From Pseudomonas putida (GTDB taxonomy: Bacteria > Pseudomonadota > Gammaproteobacteria > Pseudomonadales > Pseudomonadaceae): a stretch of 64,000 bases of DNA. This document shows positions 9,528-21,547 of this stretch, one piece after another; the first letter of the stretch is position 1; every line of letters begins with the position of its first letter. Made by a program: the position numbers and the translations under genes. The stretch spans positions 682,001-746,000 of the forward strand of contig NZ_CP039371.1 in NCBI RefSeq assembly GCF_005080685.1, read 5' to 3'. The notes beneath the pieces were generated by a model. That model was not told the DNA's origin and ran no database searches. It saw only the letters and a list, made by a program, of their open reading frames with translations.

Positions 9528-10688
9528 ATGAACATCACCAACCTTGCCAAACGCCTTTGCCTGCCCGTACTGCTGATGATCATGCCTGCTGCGTTCGCAG
9601 CGGAGCAGATGATGCCGGCGCCACCGCAACTGGCCGCCAAGTCCTACGTGCTCATGGATGCCTCCAGCGGCAACGTGCTGGTCGAGAACAACGGTGACGA
9701 GCGCCTGCCGCCGGCCAGCCTGACCAAGCTGATGACCGCCTACATCGCCACCCTGGACATCCGCCGTGGCCAGATCGGCGAGAACGACCCGGTCACCGTC
9801 AGCGAAAACGCCTGGCGTACCGGCGGCTCGCGCATGTTCATCAAGGTCGGCAGCCAGGTCACCGTCAGCGACCTGCTGCATGGCATCATCATCCAGTCGG
9901 GCAACGACGCCTCGGTCGCCCTGTCCGAGCACATCGCCGGCAGCGAAGACGCCTTCGCCGACATGATGAACAAGACCGCCGCCGACCTGGGCATGAGCAA
10001 CAGCCACTTCATGAACCCAACCGGCCTGCCGAACCCGGAGCACTACTCCTCGGCGCACGACATGGCCCTGCTGGCCCGCGCGATCATCGACATCGACCCG
10101 GCCCACTACGCCATCTACTCGCAGAAAGAGTTCTTCTGGAACAACATCAAGCAGCCCAACCGCAACCTGCTGCTGTGGCGTGACAAGACCGTCGACGGTC
10201 TGAAAACCGGCCATACCGAGGAAGCCGGCTACTGCATGGTGGCTTCGGCCGTACGTGACGGCCAGCGCCTGATCGCCGTGGTCTTCGGTACCAACAGCGA
10301 GCAGGCCCGTGCCGCCGAGACCCAGAAGCTGCTGACCTACGGCTTCCGCTTCTTCGAAACCCAGACCTTCTATCAGAAGGGCACCGAGCTGACCCAGGCC
10401 CCGGTCTGGAAGGGCGCCACCGGCCAGGTCAAGGCAGGCCTCGCCAACGACCTGACCCTGACTATGCCTAAAGGCCAATTGAAGCGCCTGGTCGCTTCGA
10501 TGACCATGAACCCGCAGCTCACCGCACCGATCGCCAAAGGTGACGTGATCGGCAAAGTGGAAGTCAAACTGGACGAGAAAGTGGTTCACAGCGCCGACCT
10601 GATCGCCCTCGATGGCGTCGAGGAAGGTGGTTTCTTCCGCCGTATGTGGGATAGCATCCGTCTATTCTTCTACGGGTTGTTCAACTGA
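9528..10688 (+). CDS. dacA: D-alanyl-D-alanine carboxypeptidase (PBP5 family)
   Basis: This 386-residue protein removes the terminal D-alanine from pentapeptides in the periplasm. It has a signal peptide cleaved near AFAAEQM, and the serine-peptidase motifs S64-L-T-K67, S124-G-N126 and K226-T-G228. A beta-rich C-terminal domain follows. The end of the protein, RRMWDSIRLFFYGLF, is amphipathic as expected for the membrane anchor of PBP5/6. The gene stands alone between terminators, with 218 bases of leader in which TACAAT at 9384-9389 could be a -10 box. Confidence 0.95.
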   Translation: MNITNLAKRLCLPVLLMIMPAAFAAEQMMPAPPQLAAKSYVLMDASSGNVLVENNGDERLPPASLTKLMTAYIATLDIRRGQIGENDPVTVSENAWRTGGSRMFIKVGSQVTVSDLLHGIIIQSGNDASVALSEHIAGSEDAFADMMNKTAADLGMSNSHFMNPTGLPNPEHYSSAHDMALLARAIIDIDPAHYAIYSQKEFFWNNIKQPNRNLLLWRDKTVDGLKTGHTEEAGYCMVASAVRDGQRLIAVVFGTNSEQARAAETQKLLTYGFRFFETQTFYQKGTELTQAPVWKGATGQVKAGLANDLTLTMPKGQLKRLVASMTMNPQLTAPIAKGDVIGKVEVKLDEKVVHSADLIALDGVEEGGFFRRMWDSIRLFFYGLFN

Positions 10689-10702
10689 TACGTGACCTGC
10701 AT

Positions 10703-10732
10703 GCCCCCGTGTATCACGCGGGGGCGTTGTTG
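10703..10732 (+). terminator. Terminator after dacA
   Basis: The stem GCCCCCG / CGGGGGC (10703-10709 with 10719-10725) is followed by GTTGTTGTT rather than a pure T run. It is probably the end of the dacA transcript. Confidence 0.6.
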
Positions 10733-10761
10733 TTGCCACGGCTTACGAGGCCGTTTCCGCC

Positions 10762-11037
10762 ATGAGCGAACCTGACGTCAAGTCGCACAAGATCGAATTC
10801 CCCTGCGCCGATTACCCGATCAAGGTCATCGGCGATACCGTTGTCGGTTTCAAGGACACGGTGATCGACATCCTTTGCCGGCATGCCAAGGTCGACCTGT
10901 CCACCCTGGCCGAGCGCCAGAGCAAGGAAGGCAAGTACACCACGGTACAGCTGCACATCGTTGCCGAAAGCGAGAACCAGCTGCACGACATCAACAGCGC
11001 CCTGCGCGCGACCGGCATCGTGAAAATGGTGCTCTGA
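10762..11037 (+). CDS. YbeD/DUF493 family protein
   Basis: A 91-residue protein of the YbeD (DUF493) family, a small alpha-beta fold like ACT-type regulatory domains. It begins with a short polar stretch, then [15 protein letters not shown], a recognised start of the family core. Its stop overlaps the ATG of lipB by one base, as in many gammaproteobacteria. The role is not settled; the constant link to lipB and lipA suggests a part in lipoate metabolism or its control, which is inference from position. Confidence 0.9.
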   Translation: MSEPDVKSHKIEFPCADYPIKVIGDTVVGFKDTVIDILCRHAKVDLSTLAERQSKEGKYTTVQLHIVAESENQLHDINSALRATGIVKMVL

Positions 11038-11684
11038 TGGCATCCAGCCTCGGTATTCGCCAGCTTGGCCTGCAGCCCTATGAACCGGTGCTGGAAGCCA
11101 TGCGTCGTTTTACCGAGCAGCGCGGCCCGGACAGCCAGGACGAGATCTGGCTGGTCGAGCACCCAGCGGTGTTCACCCAGGGCCAGGCCGGCAAGGCCGA
11201 GCACCTGCTGGTGCCGGGAGACATCCCGGTGGTGCAGACCGACCGCGGCGGCCAGGTGACCTACCACGGCCCCGGGCAACTGGTGGCCTACCTGTTGCTG
11301 GACGTGCGCCGCCTGGGCTTTGGCGTGCGCGACCTGGTCAGCCGCATCGAGCTGGCGTTGATCGACCTGCTCGCCAGCTATGGCGTCACCGCCATGGCCA
11401 AGCCCGATGCCCCGGGTGTGTACGTCGATGGAGCGAAAATCGCTTCCCTCGGCTTGCGAATCCGCAATGGCCGCTCCTTCCATGGCCTTGCTCTGAACGT
11501 GGACATGGACCTTGCGCCATTCCGCCGAATCAACCCCTGTGGGTATGCGGGGCTGGCCATGACCCAGCTGCGCGACCTGGCAGGCCCGATCGAACTCGAC
11601 GAGGTCAGGACAAGGCTGCGCGGACAGCTGGTCAAGCACCTCGACTATGCTGAGCAGACGACCCTGACGGGCGGAATCGACTGA
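11037..11684 (+). CDS. lipB: Octanoyl-[ACP]:protein N-octanoyltransferase
   Basis: LipB moves octanoyl groups from acyl-carrier protein to lipoyl domains, the first step of lipoate synthesis. The 215-residue protein contains [21 protein letters not shown], the family signature, and the catalytic cysteine in INPCGYAGL. The lysine partner lies in [12 protein letters not shown]. The ATG at 11037 overlaps the stop of ybeD. lipA starts 2 bases after the lipB stop, so both steps of the pathway are coupled. Confidence 0.96.
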   Translation: MASSLGIRQLGLQPYEPVLEAMRRFTEQRGPDSQDEIWLVEHPAVFTQGQAGKAEHLLVPGDIPVVQTDRGGQVTYHGPGQLVAYLLLDVRRLGFGVRDLVSRIELALIDLLASYGVTAMAKPDAPGVYVDGAKIASLGLRIRNGRSFHGLALNVDMDLAPFRRINPCGYAGLAMTQLRDLAGPIELDEVRTRLRGQLVKHLDYAEQTTLTGGID

Positions 11685-11686
11685 TT

Positions 11687-12703
11687 ATGACAACTGTGCA
11701 AGAAGCCGTGCCGAACCTGATCCCTACCCAGGATGCCACCCCGCGCCCAGCGCCGAAGAAGGTGGAAGCCGGGGTGAAACTGCGTGGTGCCGAAAAGGTG
11801 GCGCGCATTCCGGTGAAGATCATCCCCACCGAAGAACTGCCGAAAAAGCCTGACTGGATCCGCGTGCGCATCCCGGTATCGCCCGAGGTCGACCGCATCA
11901 AGCAGCTGCTGCGCAAGCACAAGCTGCACAGCGTCTGCGAAGAAGCTTCCTGCCCGAACCTGGGCGAGTGCTTCTCCGGTGGCACCGCGACCTTCATGAT
12001 CATGGGTGACATCTGCACCCGTCGCTGCCCATTCTGCGATGTTGGCCACGGTCGACCGAAGCCACTGGATGTGGACGAGCCGAAGAACCTGGCCGTTGCC
12101 ATCGCCGACCTGCGCTTGAAGTACGTGGTGATCACCTCGGTGGACCGTGACGACCTGCGTGACGGCGGTGCCCAGCACTTCGCCGACTGCATCCGCGAAA
12201 TCCGCGCACTGTCGCCGGGCGTGCAGCTCGAGACCCTGGTTCCGGACTACCGCGGCCGGATGGACGTGGCCCTGGAGATCACCGCCAACGAGCCGCCGGA
12301 TGTGTTCAACCACAACCTGGAGACCGTGCCACGCCTGTACAAGGCCGCACGCCCGGGTTCGGACTATGATTGGTCGCTGGACCTGCTGCAGCGCTTCAAG
12401 CAGTTGGTTCCGCACGTGCCGACCAAGTCGGGCCTGATGCTCGGCCTTGGCGAGACCGACGAAGAAGTCATCGAAGTGATGCACCGCATGCGCGAGCATG
12501 ACATCGACATGCTGACCCTCGGCCAGTACCTGCAGCCTTCGCGTAGCCACCTGCCGGTGCAGCGCTTCGTGCACCCGGACACCTTCGCCTGGTTCGCCGA
12601 GGAAGGCTACAAGATGGGCTTCAAGAACGTCGCCTCCGGCCCGCTGGTGCGTTCGTCGTACCATGCCGACCAGCAGGCGCACGAGGCCAAGATCAAGCTC
12701 TGA
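11687..12703 (+). CDS. lipA: Lipoyl synthase (radical SAM)
   Basis: LipA inserts two sulfur atoms into the octanoyl chain. The 338-residue protein has both iron-sulfur cluster motifs: the auxiliary cluster C84-x4-C89-x5-C95 and the radical SAM cluster C110-x3-C114-x2-C117. It ends with the conserved RSSYHAD region, whose serine is known to bind the auxiliary cluster in this family. It is the last gene of the ybeD-lipB-lipA unit and is followed by a strong hairpin terminator. Confidence 0.97.
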   Translation: MTTVQEAVPNLIPTQDATPRPAPKKVEAGVKLRGAEKVARIPVKIIPTEELPKKPDWIRVRIPVSPEVDRIKQLLRKHKLHSVCEEASCPNLGECFSGGTATFMIMGDICTRRCPFCDVGHGRPKPLDVDEPKNLAVAIADLRLKYVVITSVDRDDLRDGGAQHFADCIREIRALSPGVQLETLVPDYRGRMDVALEITANEPPDVFNHNLETVPRLYKAARPGSDYDWSLDLLQRFKQLVPHVPTKSGLMLGLGETDEEVIEVMHRMREHDIDMLTLGQYLQPSRSHLPVQRFVHPDTFAWFAEEGYKMGFKNVASGPLVRSSYHADQQAHEAKIKL

Positions 12704-12721
12704 GCCTGGGCTGGGCCGCAC

Positions 12722-12760
12722 ATGCCGATGCACGCCGTGAGGTGGCATCGGCATTTTTGT
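12722..12760 (+). terminator. Terminator after lipA
   Basis: A 10-base stem ATGCCGATGC / GCATCGGCAT (12722-12731 with 12744-12753) is followed directly by a T run. Confidence 0.85.
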
Positions 12761-12789
12761 TTGAGAATGATGCGTTGCAAGGAGTTGCG

Positions 12790-13728
12790 ATGAACTGCGC
12801 CGAAACCATTGAATCCCGCTTGCCCAAGACGTTGTCCACGACGGCCCGTTTCGCCGTGGTGGCGCCGGCCGGGCCGGCCCGGCTGGACGCGCAGAAGGCC
12901 GTGCAATGGTTCACCGAGCGTGGCTACCGCTGCCAGCTGTACCCGAGCGTCAGCGCCAGCGAAGGTTACCTCGCCGGCAGCGATGCCCAGCGCCTGCAGG
13001 ACCTGCACGATGCCTTCGCCGACCCGTCCATCGATGCCATCCTGTGCATGCGTGGCGGCTACGGCAGCATGCGCCTGCTCGATCGTCTCGACCTCGACCT
13101 GATTCGCCGCCATCCCAAGCCGTTCATCGGCTACAGCGATGTCACCGCGCTGCACAGCGTGTTCAACCAGCATGCCGGGTTGGTGACCTTCCATGGCGCC
13201 ATGCTCAACGCCGACCTGCTGGGGGCCAAGCTGCAGCCGACCGAGTCGTCATTGATTGCGCAGTTGGGCGGGCATGTGCGGCGGGGCGATGCCATCGCCC
13301 ATCCTGCCCAGTTTCCCTTGAGCTGCGTGGTGCCGGGTGTGGCCACGGGGCGCCTGCTTGGCGGCAACCTGTCGATGCTGGGCGCCACGCTGGGGACCCC
13401 CGGCGAGCTGGATTGCGAAGGTGCGATCCTGTTCATCGAGGACGTCAACGAGCCGTTGTACCGGGTCGACCGGTTGCTGACCCAGTTGCGCCTGGCGGGC
13501 AAGCTGGAAGGCCTGAAGGGCGTGCTGGTGGGGGATTTTGCGGGGATCACGGTCGCGGCCATGACGCCGCTGTTGCTGGAGATCTTCGGTCCGTTGGGCG
13601 TGCCGGTGCTGGCGGGGTGGCGCAGTGGGCATTGCGACCCGAATGTGTGCTTGCCGCTGGGGGCTCGGGTGCTGTTGGACAGTGAGCAGCAGCAGGTGGT
13701 GTTGCAGCAGGATCTGTTCGAGGCTTGA
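12790..13728 (+). CDS. LD-carboxypeptidase (S66 family)
   Basis: This 312-residue protein matches muramoyltetrapeptide carboxypeptidase (LdcA), which trims recycled tetrapeptides in the cytoplasm. Landmarks are FAVVAPAGPARLD near the start, the nucleophile region CMRGGYGSMRLLD (serine of GGYGS), and the later EDVNEPLYRVDR with the catalytic glutamate. The ATG at 12790 has GGAG eight bases ahead. It follows the lipA terminator and precedes a REP doublet, so it is probably a single-gene unit. It fits the peptidoglycan theme of this stretch. Confidence 0.92.
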   Translation: MNCAETIESRLPKTLSTTARFAVVAPAGPARLDAQKAVQWFTERGYRCQLYPSVSASEGYLAGSDAQRLQDLHDAFADPSIDAILCMRGGYGSMRLLDRLDLDLIRRHPKPFIGYSDVTALHSVFNQHAGLVTFHGAMLNADLLGAKLQPTESSLIAQLGGHVRRGDAIAHPAQFPLSCVVPGVATGRLLGGNLSMLGATLGTPGELDCEGAILFIEDVNEPLYRVDRLLTQLRLAGKLEGLKGVLVGDFAGITVAAMTPLLLEIFGPLGVPVLAGWRSGHCDPNVCLPLGARVLLDSEQQQVVLQQDLFEA

Positions 13729-13747
13729 GATTGCTGGGGCTGCCTTG

Positions 13748-13855
13748 CAGCCCATCGCGGCACAAGGCCGCTCCTACAGGGCGCGATACATTGGCCCACG
13801 CGATCCATCGGGATGACGCTATCCCTGTAGGAGCGGCCTTGTGCCGCGATGGGGC
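13748..13855. repeat. REP doublet (inverted pair)
   Basis: The arms 13751-13781 and about 13823-13853 are near-perfect inverted copies built on CGCGGCACAAGGCCGCTCC plus TACAGGG. The pair lies in the convergent gap between ldcA and the next transglycosylase gene. Confidence 0.9.
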
Positions 13856-13876
13856 GCAAAGCGCCCCCCGGGGGCC

Positions 13877-15193
13877 TCAGGGGCGACGTAGACTCTCGAG
13901 CAACTGGTGCGTCGGATACCCGTCCGCCGGCCAGCCCTGCGCCTGTTGGGCATTGCGGATGGCCTTGCGGGTGTTGGCGCCGATGATCCCGTCGGCATTG
14001 CCTGCATCATGGCCGTTGGCATTCAACAAATTCTGCAGCTCCATACGCTCGCTGCGGCTCAGCGGCACGTCATCCTTGGGCCAGCTGCCCGAGATGAAGC
14101 CCCAGCCCGAGAAACGATCGCCCAGCAGGCCCACGGCCATGGCGTATGACGAGGAGTTGTTGTACTTGAGGATCGCGCGGAAGTTGTCCAGCACCAGGAA
14201 GGCCGGACCACGGGCGCCTGCAGGCAGCAGCAGGGCAGCGGGTAGCTGGTTGCTGCCAGCTGGCAACTGGGTACCCGCCGGCAGTTTCACGCCCATCTGC
14301 AGCCATTCGCTGACCGGCTTGCGCAGGGTGCCGTCCGCCTGCCAGTAATCGAAGCCCGACGGTACCTGCACCTCGAAGCCCCACGGCTGGCCAGCCTTCC
14401 AGCCCGAGCTCTGCAGGTAATGCGCAGTGGAGGCCAGGGCATCGGGCGTGCTGTTCCAGATGTCGCGACGGCCGTCGCCATCGAAGTCGACCGCATGGGT
14501 GTTGTAGGTGGTGGGGATGAACTGCGTCTGGCCCATGGCCCCGGCCCACGAGCCGCGCATGGCCTCTGGCTGGATGTCGCCATGCTGGAGGATCTGCAGG
14601 GCAGCGATCAGCTGGTCCTGGGCGAACTGTGGGCGGCGGCCTTCGTAGGCCAGGGTGGCCAGCGAGCGGATCACCGACTTGTTGCCCTGGAACTGGCCGA
14701 AATTGCTTTCCATGCCCCAGACCGCGACCAGGACCTGGCGATCGACGCCATAGCGTTGCTCGATGCGCGTCAGCAGCTCGGCGTTGTCCTCGAGCAGGCT
14801 CTTGCCCTTGCGCACGCGCACCGGCGACAGCGCGCCTTCGAGGTATTCCCAGACCGGGCGGGTGAATTCGGGTTGGCTACGGTCGGCCTTGATCACGTCC
14901 ATATCGGGCGTGACACCGAGGAAGGCACGGTCGAACAGGCTTGCGCTGATGCCGGCCTGCAGGGCCTGCTGGCGGAACCCGGCTTGCCATTGGGCGAAGG
15001 TTTGCAGCGGTTGGATTTCGGTGCTGGTGTCAGGCGTGGCGCTGGGCAGGGTTACCACGGGTGCGGGCTGGGCGGGTGCCAGCGGCAGGGCGTCGGCCGC
15101 CGTGGGTTTTTCCGCGCAGGCGACAAGCAGGATGAAGCTCGAGGCTGCGATCAGCTGGCGGGATTCCCAGCGAGGGAGAAGACTGAGGAGCAT
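13877..15193 (-). CDS. Lytic murein transglycosylase, MltB-like lipoprotein with peptidoglycan-binding domain
   Basis: A 438-residue second MltB-type enzyme. The signal region ends in the lipobox LLVACAEK, so this one is a lipoprotein. The catalytic glutamate lies in VAVWGMESNFGQFQGN, followed by GSWAGAMGQTQFIPTTY and VDFDGDGRRDIW. The C-terminal about 65 residues (from LSRSERMELQNLLNANGHDA) form a peptidoglycan-binding type 1 domain, absent from the MltB copy at 7298. It is transcribed against ldcA, with a REP doublet in between. Substrate is murein glycan in the periplasm. Confidence 0.92.
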   Translation of the reverse strand: MLLSLLPRWESRQLIAASSFILLVACAEKPTAADALPLAPAQPAPVVTLPSATPDTSTEIQPLQTFAQWQAGFRQQALQAGISASLFDRAFLGVTPDMDVIKADRSQPEFTRPVWEYLEGALSPVRVRKGKSLLEDNAELLTRIEQRYGVDRQVLVAVWGMESNFGQFQGNKSVIRSLATLAYEGRRPQFAQDQLIAALQILQHGDIQPEAMRGSWAGAMGQTQFIPTTYNTHAVDFDGDGRRDIWNSTPDALASTAHYLQSSGWKAGQPWGFEVQVPSGFDYWQADGTLRKPVSEWLQMGVKLPAGTQLPAGSNQLPAALLLPAGARGPAFLVLDNFRAILKYNNSSSYAMAVGLLGDRFSGWGFISGSWPKDDVPLSRSERMELQNLLNANGHDAGNADGIIGANTRKAIRNAQQAQGWPADGYPTHQLLESLRRP

Positions 15194-15253
15194 GCACAGA
15201 TCCAGAAATTCAGGTCAGGTGACGACCATACCATGCCTGCGCTTTCGATGCTT

Positions 15254-15418
15254 TCATGCGGCCAAAAAGTAAGAAGCCTCCCAATCTCTCGATTGGAAGG
15301 CTTCGCGGCGGTAGCTGCCTTTGCCCTTGTCCGGTCGTTCCTGGCGGCAGCGGAACAGTGGTTGGGCGACGATCGACTTGGCCTTGTTGGGGCCGTGCTT
15401 TTTCGGCTTCTTGCTCAT
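15254..15418 (-). CDS. arfA: Alternative ribosome-rescue factor ArfA
   Basis: A 54-residue basic protein starting MSKKPKKHGPNKAK, with the core PLFRCRQERPDKGKGSYRR and the end DWEASYFLAA. This matches ArfA, which recruits release factor 2 to ribosomes stalled on mRNAs lacking a stop codon. In E. coli the arfA message carries a hairpin inside the coding region, so most transcripts lose their stop codon and the peptide is removed by tmRNA unless tmRNA fails. The same device is seen here: a 14-base stem with a T run lies before the stop codon. Confidence 0.85.
   Translation of the reverse strand: MSKKPKKHGPNKAKSIVAQPLFRCRQERPDKGKGSYRREAFQSRDWEASYFLAA
15262..15304 (-). terminator. Hairpin terminator inside the arfA coding region
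   Basis: The arms 15291-15304 and 15273-15286 pair over 14 bases (GAAGCCT then CCAATC side) with one mismatch and a 4-base loop. On the minus strand TTACTTTTTGG follows. The structure lies entirely before the arfA stop at 15254-15256, so termination or cleavage there would give a non-stop message. Confidence 0.8.
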
Positions 15419-15504
15419 GGCGGGTTCCCGTGGGGGTTGGTGTCGGGGCGCACTTTAGGGCCGAGGGGCGGGTGGGGCCAATTGATTGTGTCAATGGTTG
15501 AGAT

Positions 15505-15618
15505 CGTGGGTCTGCTTCGCAGCCCATCGCGGCACAAGGCCGCTCCTACAGGGATCGCGTCATCCCGATGTATCGCGTGAATCCAATGTGCCGCGATGGG
15601 CTGCGAAGCAGACCCACG
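15505..15618. repeat. REP doublet (inverted pair)
   Basis: Perfect 32-base arms at 15505-15536 and 15587-15618 (CGTGGGTCTGCTTCGCAG continuing into CCCATCGCGGCACA) enclose a REP core. The right arm ends directly at the holA stop codon. Confidence 0.9.
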
Positions 15619-16656
15619 TTATTCCGGCGGCAGAACCAGTCGCTGCCCAGCCATCAGCAGCGCCAGCCGCGCCAACCCGGTCCAGGGCGAGCCCTCGGCC
15701 TGGCCCTTGATCTGCGCATCGATGCGCTGGGCATCCTGCAGCAGCTGGGCCCAACGCCGCGCCGAAAGACGCTGCAAGGCTTTGCTGACCAGGGGCCGGC
15801 GCTTGTCCCAGACCGGCGGGCGGGCCTGGCTGAAGGCCTTGTCCAGCGGCACGCCCTGGCTGAACTGCTGGGCCAGGCCGGCCAGCAGGCGCAACTCACG
15901 GGCCAGGGCCCAGAGGATCACCGGCGGCTCGACACCCTCGCCGCGCAATCCCTCGAGCATGCGCAGCGCATGCGCCGCCTCGCCATTGAGGATGGCATCG
16001 ACCAGCCCGAACACATCGAAACGTGCGCTATCGGCAACGGCAGACTGCACCGTTTCAACGGTGATCTGGTTGCCCTCGGCGAGCAGCTTGAGCTTTTCGA
16101 TTTCCTGCGCGGCAGCCAGCAGGTTGCCCTCGACCCGCGCGGCGATCAGGTCGACCGCGTCACGCTGCGCCGACAACCCGGCCTGGGACAGGCGCTGGTT
16201 GATCCACTGCGGCAGTTGCTGGGCATCCACTGGCCAGATCTGGATGAACTGGCAGTGCGCGCCCTCGATCAGGGCCTTGCCCCACTTGGTCTTCTGCGCG
16301 CTGCCATCGAGCTTGGGCAGGCTGACCAGCAGCAGGGTGTCTTCGGCGGGGTTGGCGCAGTACTCCATCAGCGCTGCGGCGCCCTTGTCGCCGGGCTTGC
16401 CCGAGGGCAGGCGCAGCTCCAGCAGGCGACGTTGGGCGAACAGCGACAGGCTGTTACCGGCCTGCAGCAGCGTGCCCCAATCGAAGTTGGCGTCGGCGCT
16501 GAAGACCTGGCGTTCGTCGAACCCTTGCTGGCGTGCCGCGTTGCGGATGGCGTCGGCGGCTTCCTGGCACAGCAGCGGGTCGTCGCCGCTGACCACGTAG
16601 ACCGGGGCCAGATTGCCTTGCAGGTGCTTGTTGAGTTGGGCGGGGGCGAGCTTCAT
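15619..16656 (-). CDS. holA: DNA polymerase III subunit delta
   Basis: HolA is the delta subunit of the clamp loader and opens the beta clamp. The 345-residue protein begins MKLAPAQLNKHLQGNLAPVY, followed by VVSGDDPLLCQEAADAIR, typical of the family start. It ends with the helical region around GLARLALLMAGQ. The order leuS-lptE-holA is the usual one in Pseudomonas, and the gap to lptE is 37 bases, so they are probably one transcript. A REP doublet begins right after its stop codon. Confidence 0.95.
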   Translation of the reverse strand: MKLAPAQLNKHLQGNLAPVYVVSGDDPLLCQEAADAIRNAARQQGFDERQVFSADANFDWGTLLQAGNSLSLFAQRRLLELRLPSGKPGDKGAAALMEYCANPAEDTLLLVSLPKLDGSAQKTKWGKALIEGAHCQFIQIWPVDAQQLPQWINQRLSQAGLSAQRDAVDLIAARVEGNLLAAAQEIEKLKLLAEGNQITVETVQSAVADSARFDVFGLVDAILNGEAAHALRMLEGLRGEGVEPPVILWALARELRLLAGLAQQFSQGVPLDKAFSQARPPVWDKRRPLVSKALQRLSARRWAQLLQDAQRIDAQIKGQAEGSPWTGLARLALLMAGQRLVLPPE

Positions 16657-16693
16657 GGGGAATGGGCGGGGCACCTGGGTGCCCCGCATCGGC

Positions 16694-17299
16694 TCAGTTG
16701 GCCGGGATTTCCAGTGGCGACTGCTGCGGCGTTTCGTCCTGCTGGCGGCGAGCGGCCTCCAGCGCTTCGGCCTGGGCCTTGGCGCGGGCATCGGCTTCCT
16801 GCTGCAGCTGGTCGAGCTGGGCCGGGGTCAGCATCTGCAGGCGCACGACCATGCCCTGGACCAGGTCACGGCGCATTTCTTCGCGGGCCTGGGTGGCTTC
16901 CTGATCGGAACCTGTGATGTTGTCGCCGTCATGCACGTAGACCTTGCGCACTTCCAGCTTGTCGCTGAGCAGCTCGAGGTTGTTCAGGCCGAGAATGCTG
17001 TAGTCCAGCTGGGTGGTCAGCTCATACTCGGTCGAGCGGCTGCCGGCGCTGTAGGTGGCGGCGCGCTGGGATTCCCTTTCGTTGGTCAGGACCAGGCGGT
17101 ACGGCGCGGCGGTGGTTAGCTTGACGCCGCTGCGCTCGAGTACTTCACGCAGCTGTTTCACGGTATCGCCGTAGGCGTTGCGTGCGCTGACGTCCATTTC
17201 CTTCAGGCTGAGTTCGGTGGTGCCGGTACCACGCAGCTGGAAACCGCAGGCGCTGAGCACGACGGCCAGGCCCATTACCAGCAGATTGCGTTTGATCAT
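16694..17299 (-). CDS. lptE: LPS-assembly lipoprotein LptE
   Basis: LptE plugs the LptD barrel and helps place lipopolysaccharide in the outer membrane. The 201-residue protein has a lipoprotein signal MIKRNLLVMGLAVVLSACGF, with the lipobox cysteine followed by GFQLRGTG, the usual mature start of this family. The C-terminal part is rich in glutamine, alanine and glutamate and probably helical. The ATG at 17299 is chosen because it gives the signal peptide directly. It lies between leuS and holA. Confidence 0.94.
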   Translation of the reverse strand: MIKRNLLVMGLAVVLSACGFQLRGTGTTELSLKEMDVSARNAYGDTVKQLREVLERSGVKLTTAAPYRLVLTNERESQRAATYSAGSRSTEYELTTQLDYSILGLNNLELLSDKLEVRKVYVHDGDNITGSDQEATQAREEMRRDLVQGMVVRLQMLTPAQLDQLQQEADARAKAQAEALEAARRQQDETPQQSPLEIPAN

Positions 17300-17359
17300 G
17301 TTGTTGCTCCCTCTTGAGCCTGTTCCGCCCGCCCGCAATGCTGCGGGCGGGCGTTGCCA

Positions 17360-20506
<3,147 letters not shown>

Positions 20507-20633
20507 CCGTTCAGGACCGGCGCAAGTCATCGCGCCCCGGTACTTCAATACACTTCCCATGATCGGCGCCAGCGACATCTTGTTGCCTGGCGCCGATCCT
20601 CTTAGGCTGCACGCCTTCCATGGAGGTGTGCCA

Positions 20634-21395
20634 ATGCCGATTCGCTTTTTCATCAAACAATGGTTGTTGCCGCCGGGCCTGCTGTTCTTGCTGCTGCTTG
20701 CCGCCTGGTGGCTGCGCACGCGGCGTCCACGGTTGGCGGCGCTGTGCTTTGCCCTGGGCCTGGGTGGCCTGTGGCTGATGAGCCTGCCGCTGGTGGTGCA
20801 GGAATCGGCGCGGGTGCTGGAAACCGAGCCGCCGTTGCCGTTGACGGCCTGGGCCGGGCTTGCCGACAAGGCCGAGGCCATCGTCGTGCTGGGCGCCGGG
20901 CGCGAGCGTGGCGACATGGCTTGGGGCGGCGACGACCAGCCGACCGCGACGGCCCTGGAGCGCATGCGCTTCGCCGCCCGCCTGGCCAAGGCCAGCGGCC
21001 TGCCGTTGCTGATCAGCGGTGGCTTGCACTACGGCACGCCGCCGAGCGAGGCGCAGTTGATGGCTGATCGCCTGCATGAAGACTTCGGTGTCGAGGTGAA
21101 GTGGAAGGAAGAGGCCAGCCGCACCACCTGGGAAAACGCCCAGTTCACTGCCCAGGTCCTGCAACCTTTGGGCATTCGCCGGGTGGTGCTGGTGACCCAG
21201 TCCTGGCACATGCAGCGTTCGCGCTGGAGTTTCGAGCGTGCCGGGTTCGAGGTGGTGCCGGCGCCGATGGGGTTCCTCGGTGGCGACCATGCCCGGCCTT
21301 TCGCGGGTTTGCTGCCCGAGAGCCGGGCGATGTGGCAGAGCGGGCAGTTGCTCAATGAAGCGGTGGGGTTGGTGGGGTATCGGCTGTTCTATTGA
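20634..21395 (+). CDS. YdcF/ElyC-family membrane protein (DUF218)
   Basis: A 253-residue protein with two N-terminal membrane segments (about 10-25 and 35-52), then a DUF218 domain starting EAIVVLGAGRERGD. The domain includes LLISGGLHYGTPPSEAQ and EEASRTTWENAQFTAQ, typical for the YdcF/SanA/ElyC group. ElyC-type proteins act in envelope biogenesis, probably linked to the lipid carrier, so a similar role is likely but not proven. The ATG at 20634 has GGAGGT six bases ahead. The gene is followed by a REP doublet. Confidence 0.85.
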   Translation: MPIRFFIKQWLLPPGLLFLLLLAAWWLRTRRPRLAALCFALGLGGLWLMSLPLVVQESARVLETEPPLPLTAWAGLADKAEAIVVLGAGRERGDMAWGGDDQPTATALERMRFAARLAKASGLPLLISGGLHYGTPPSEAQLMADRLHEDFGVEVKWKEEASRTTWENAQFTAQVLQPLGIRRVVLVTQSWHMQRSRWSFERAGFEVVPAPMGFLGGDHARPFAGLLPESRAMWQSGQLLNEAVGLVGYRLFY

Positions 21396-21417
21396 TTGAT
21401 ACCCGGCGCAGATCGCC

Positions 21418-21530
21418 GTGTAGGAGCGGCCTTGCGCCGCGAAGGGCCGCACAGCGGCCCCGACATCACCGGCGTAGCAGAATCCAGGGGCTGCTGCGCA
21501 GCCCTTCGCGGCGCAAGGCCGCTCCTACAC
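21418..21530. repeat. REP doublet (inverted pair)
   Basis: Perfect 30-base inverted arms at 21418-21447 and 21501-21530 (GTGTAGGAGCGGCCTTGCGC and onward) lie in the convergent gap between the YdcF-like gene and lnt. Confidence 0.9.
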
Positions 21531-21547
21531 AGGGAAGGCGTCGCCGG

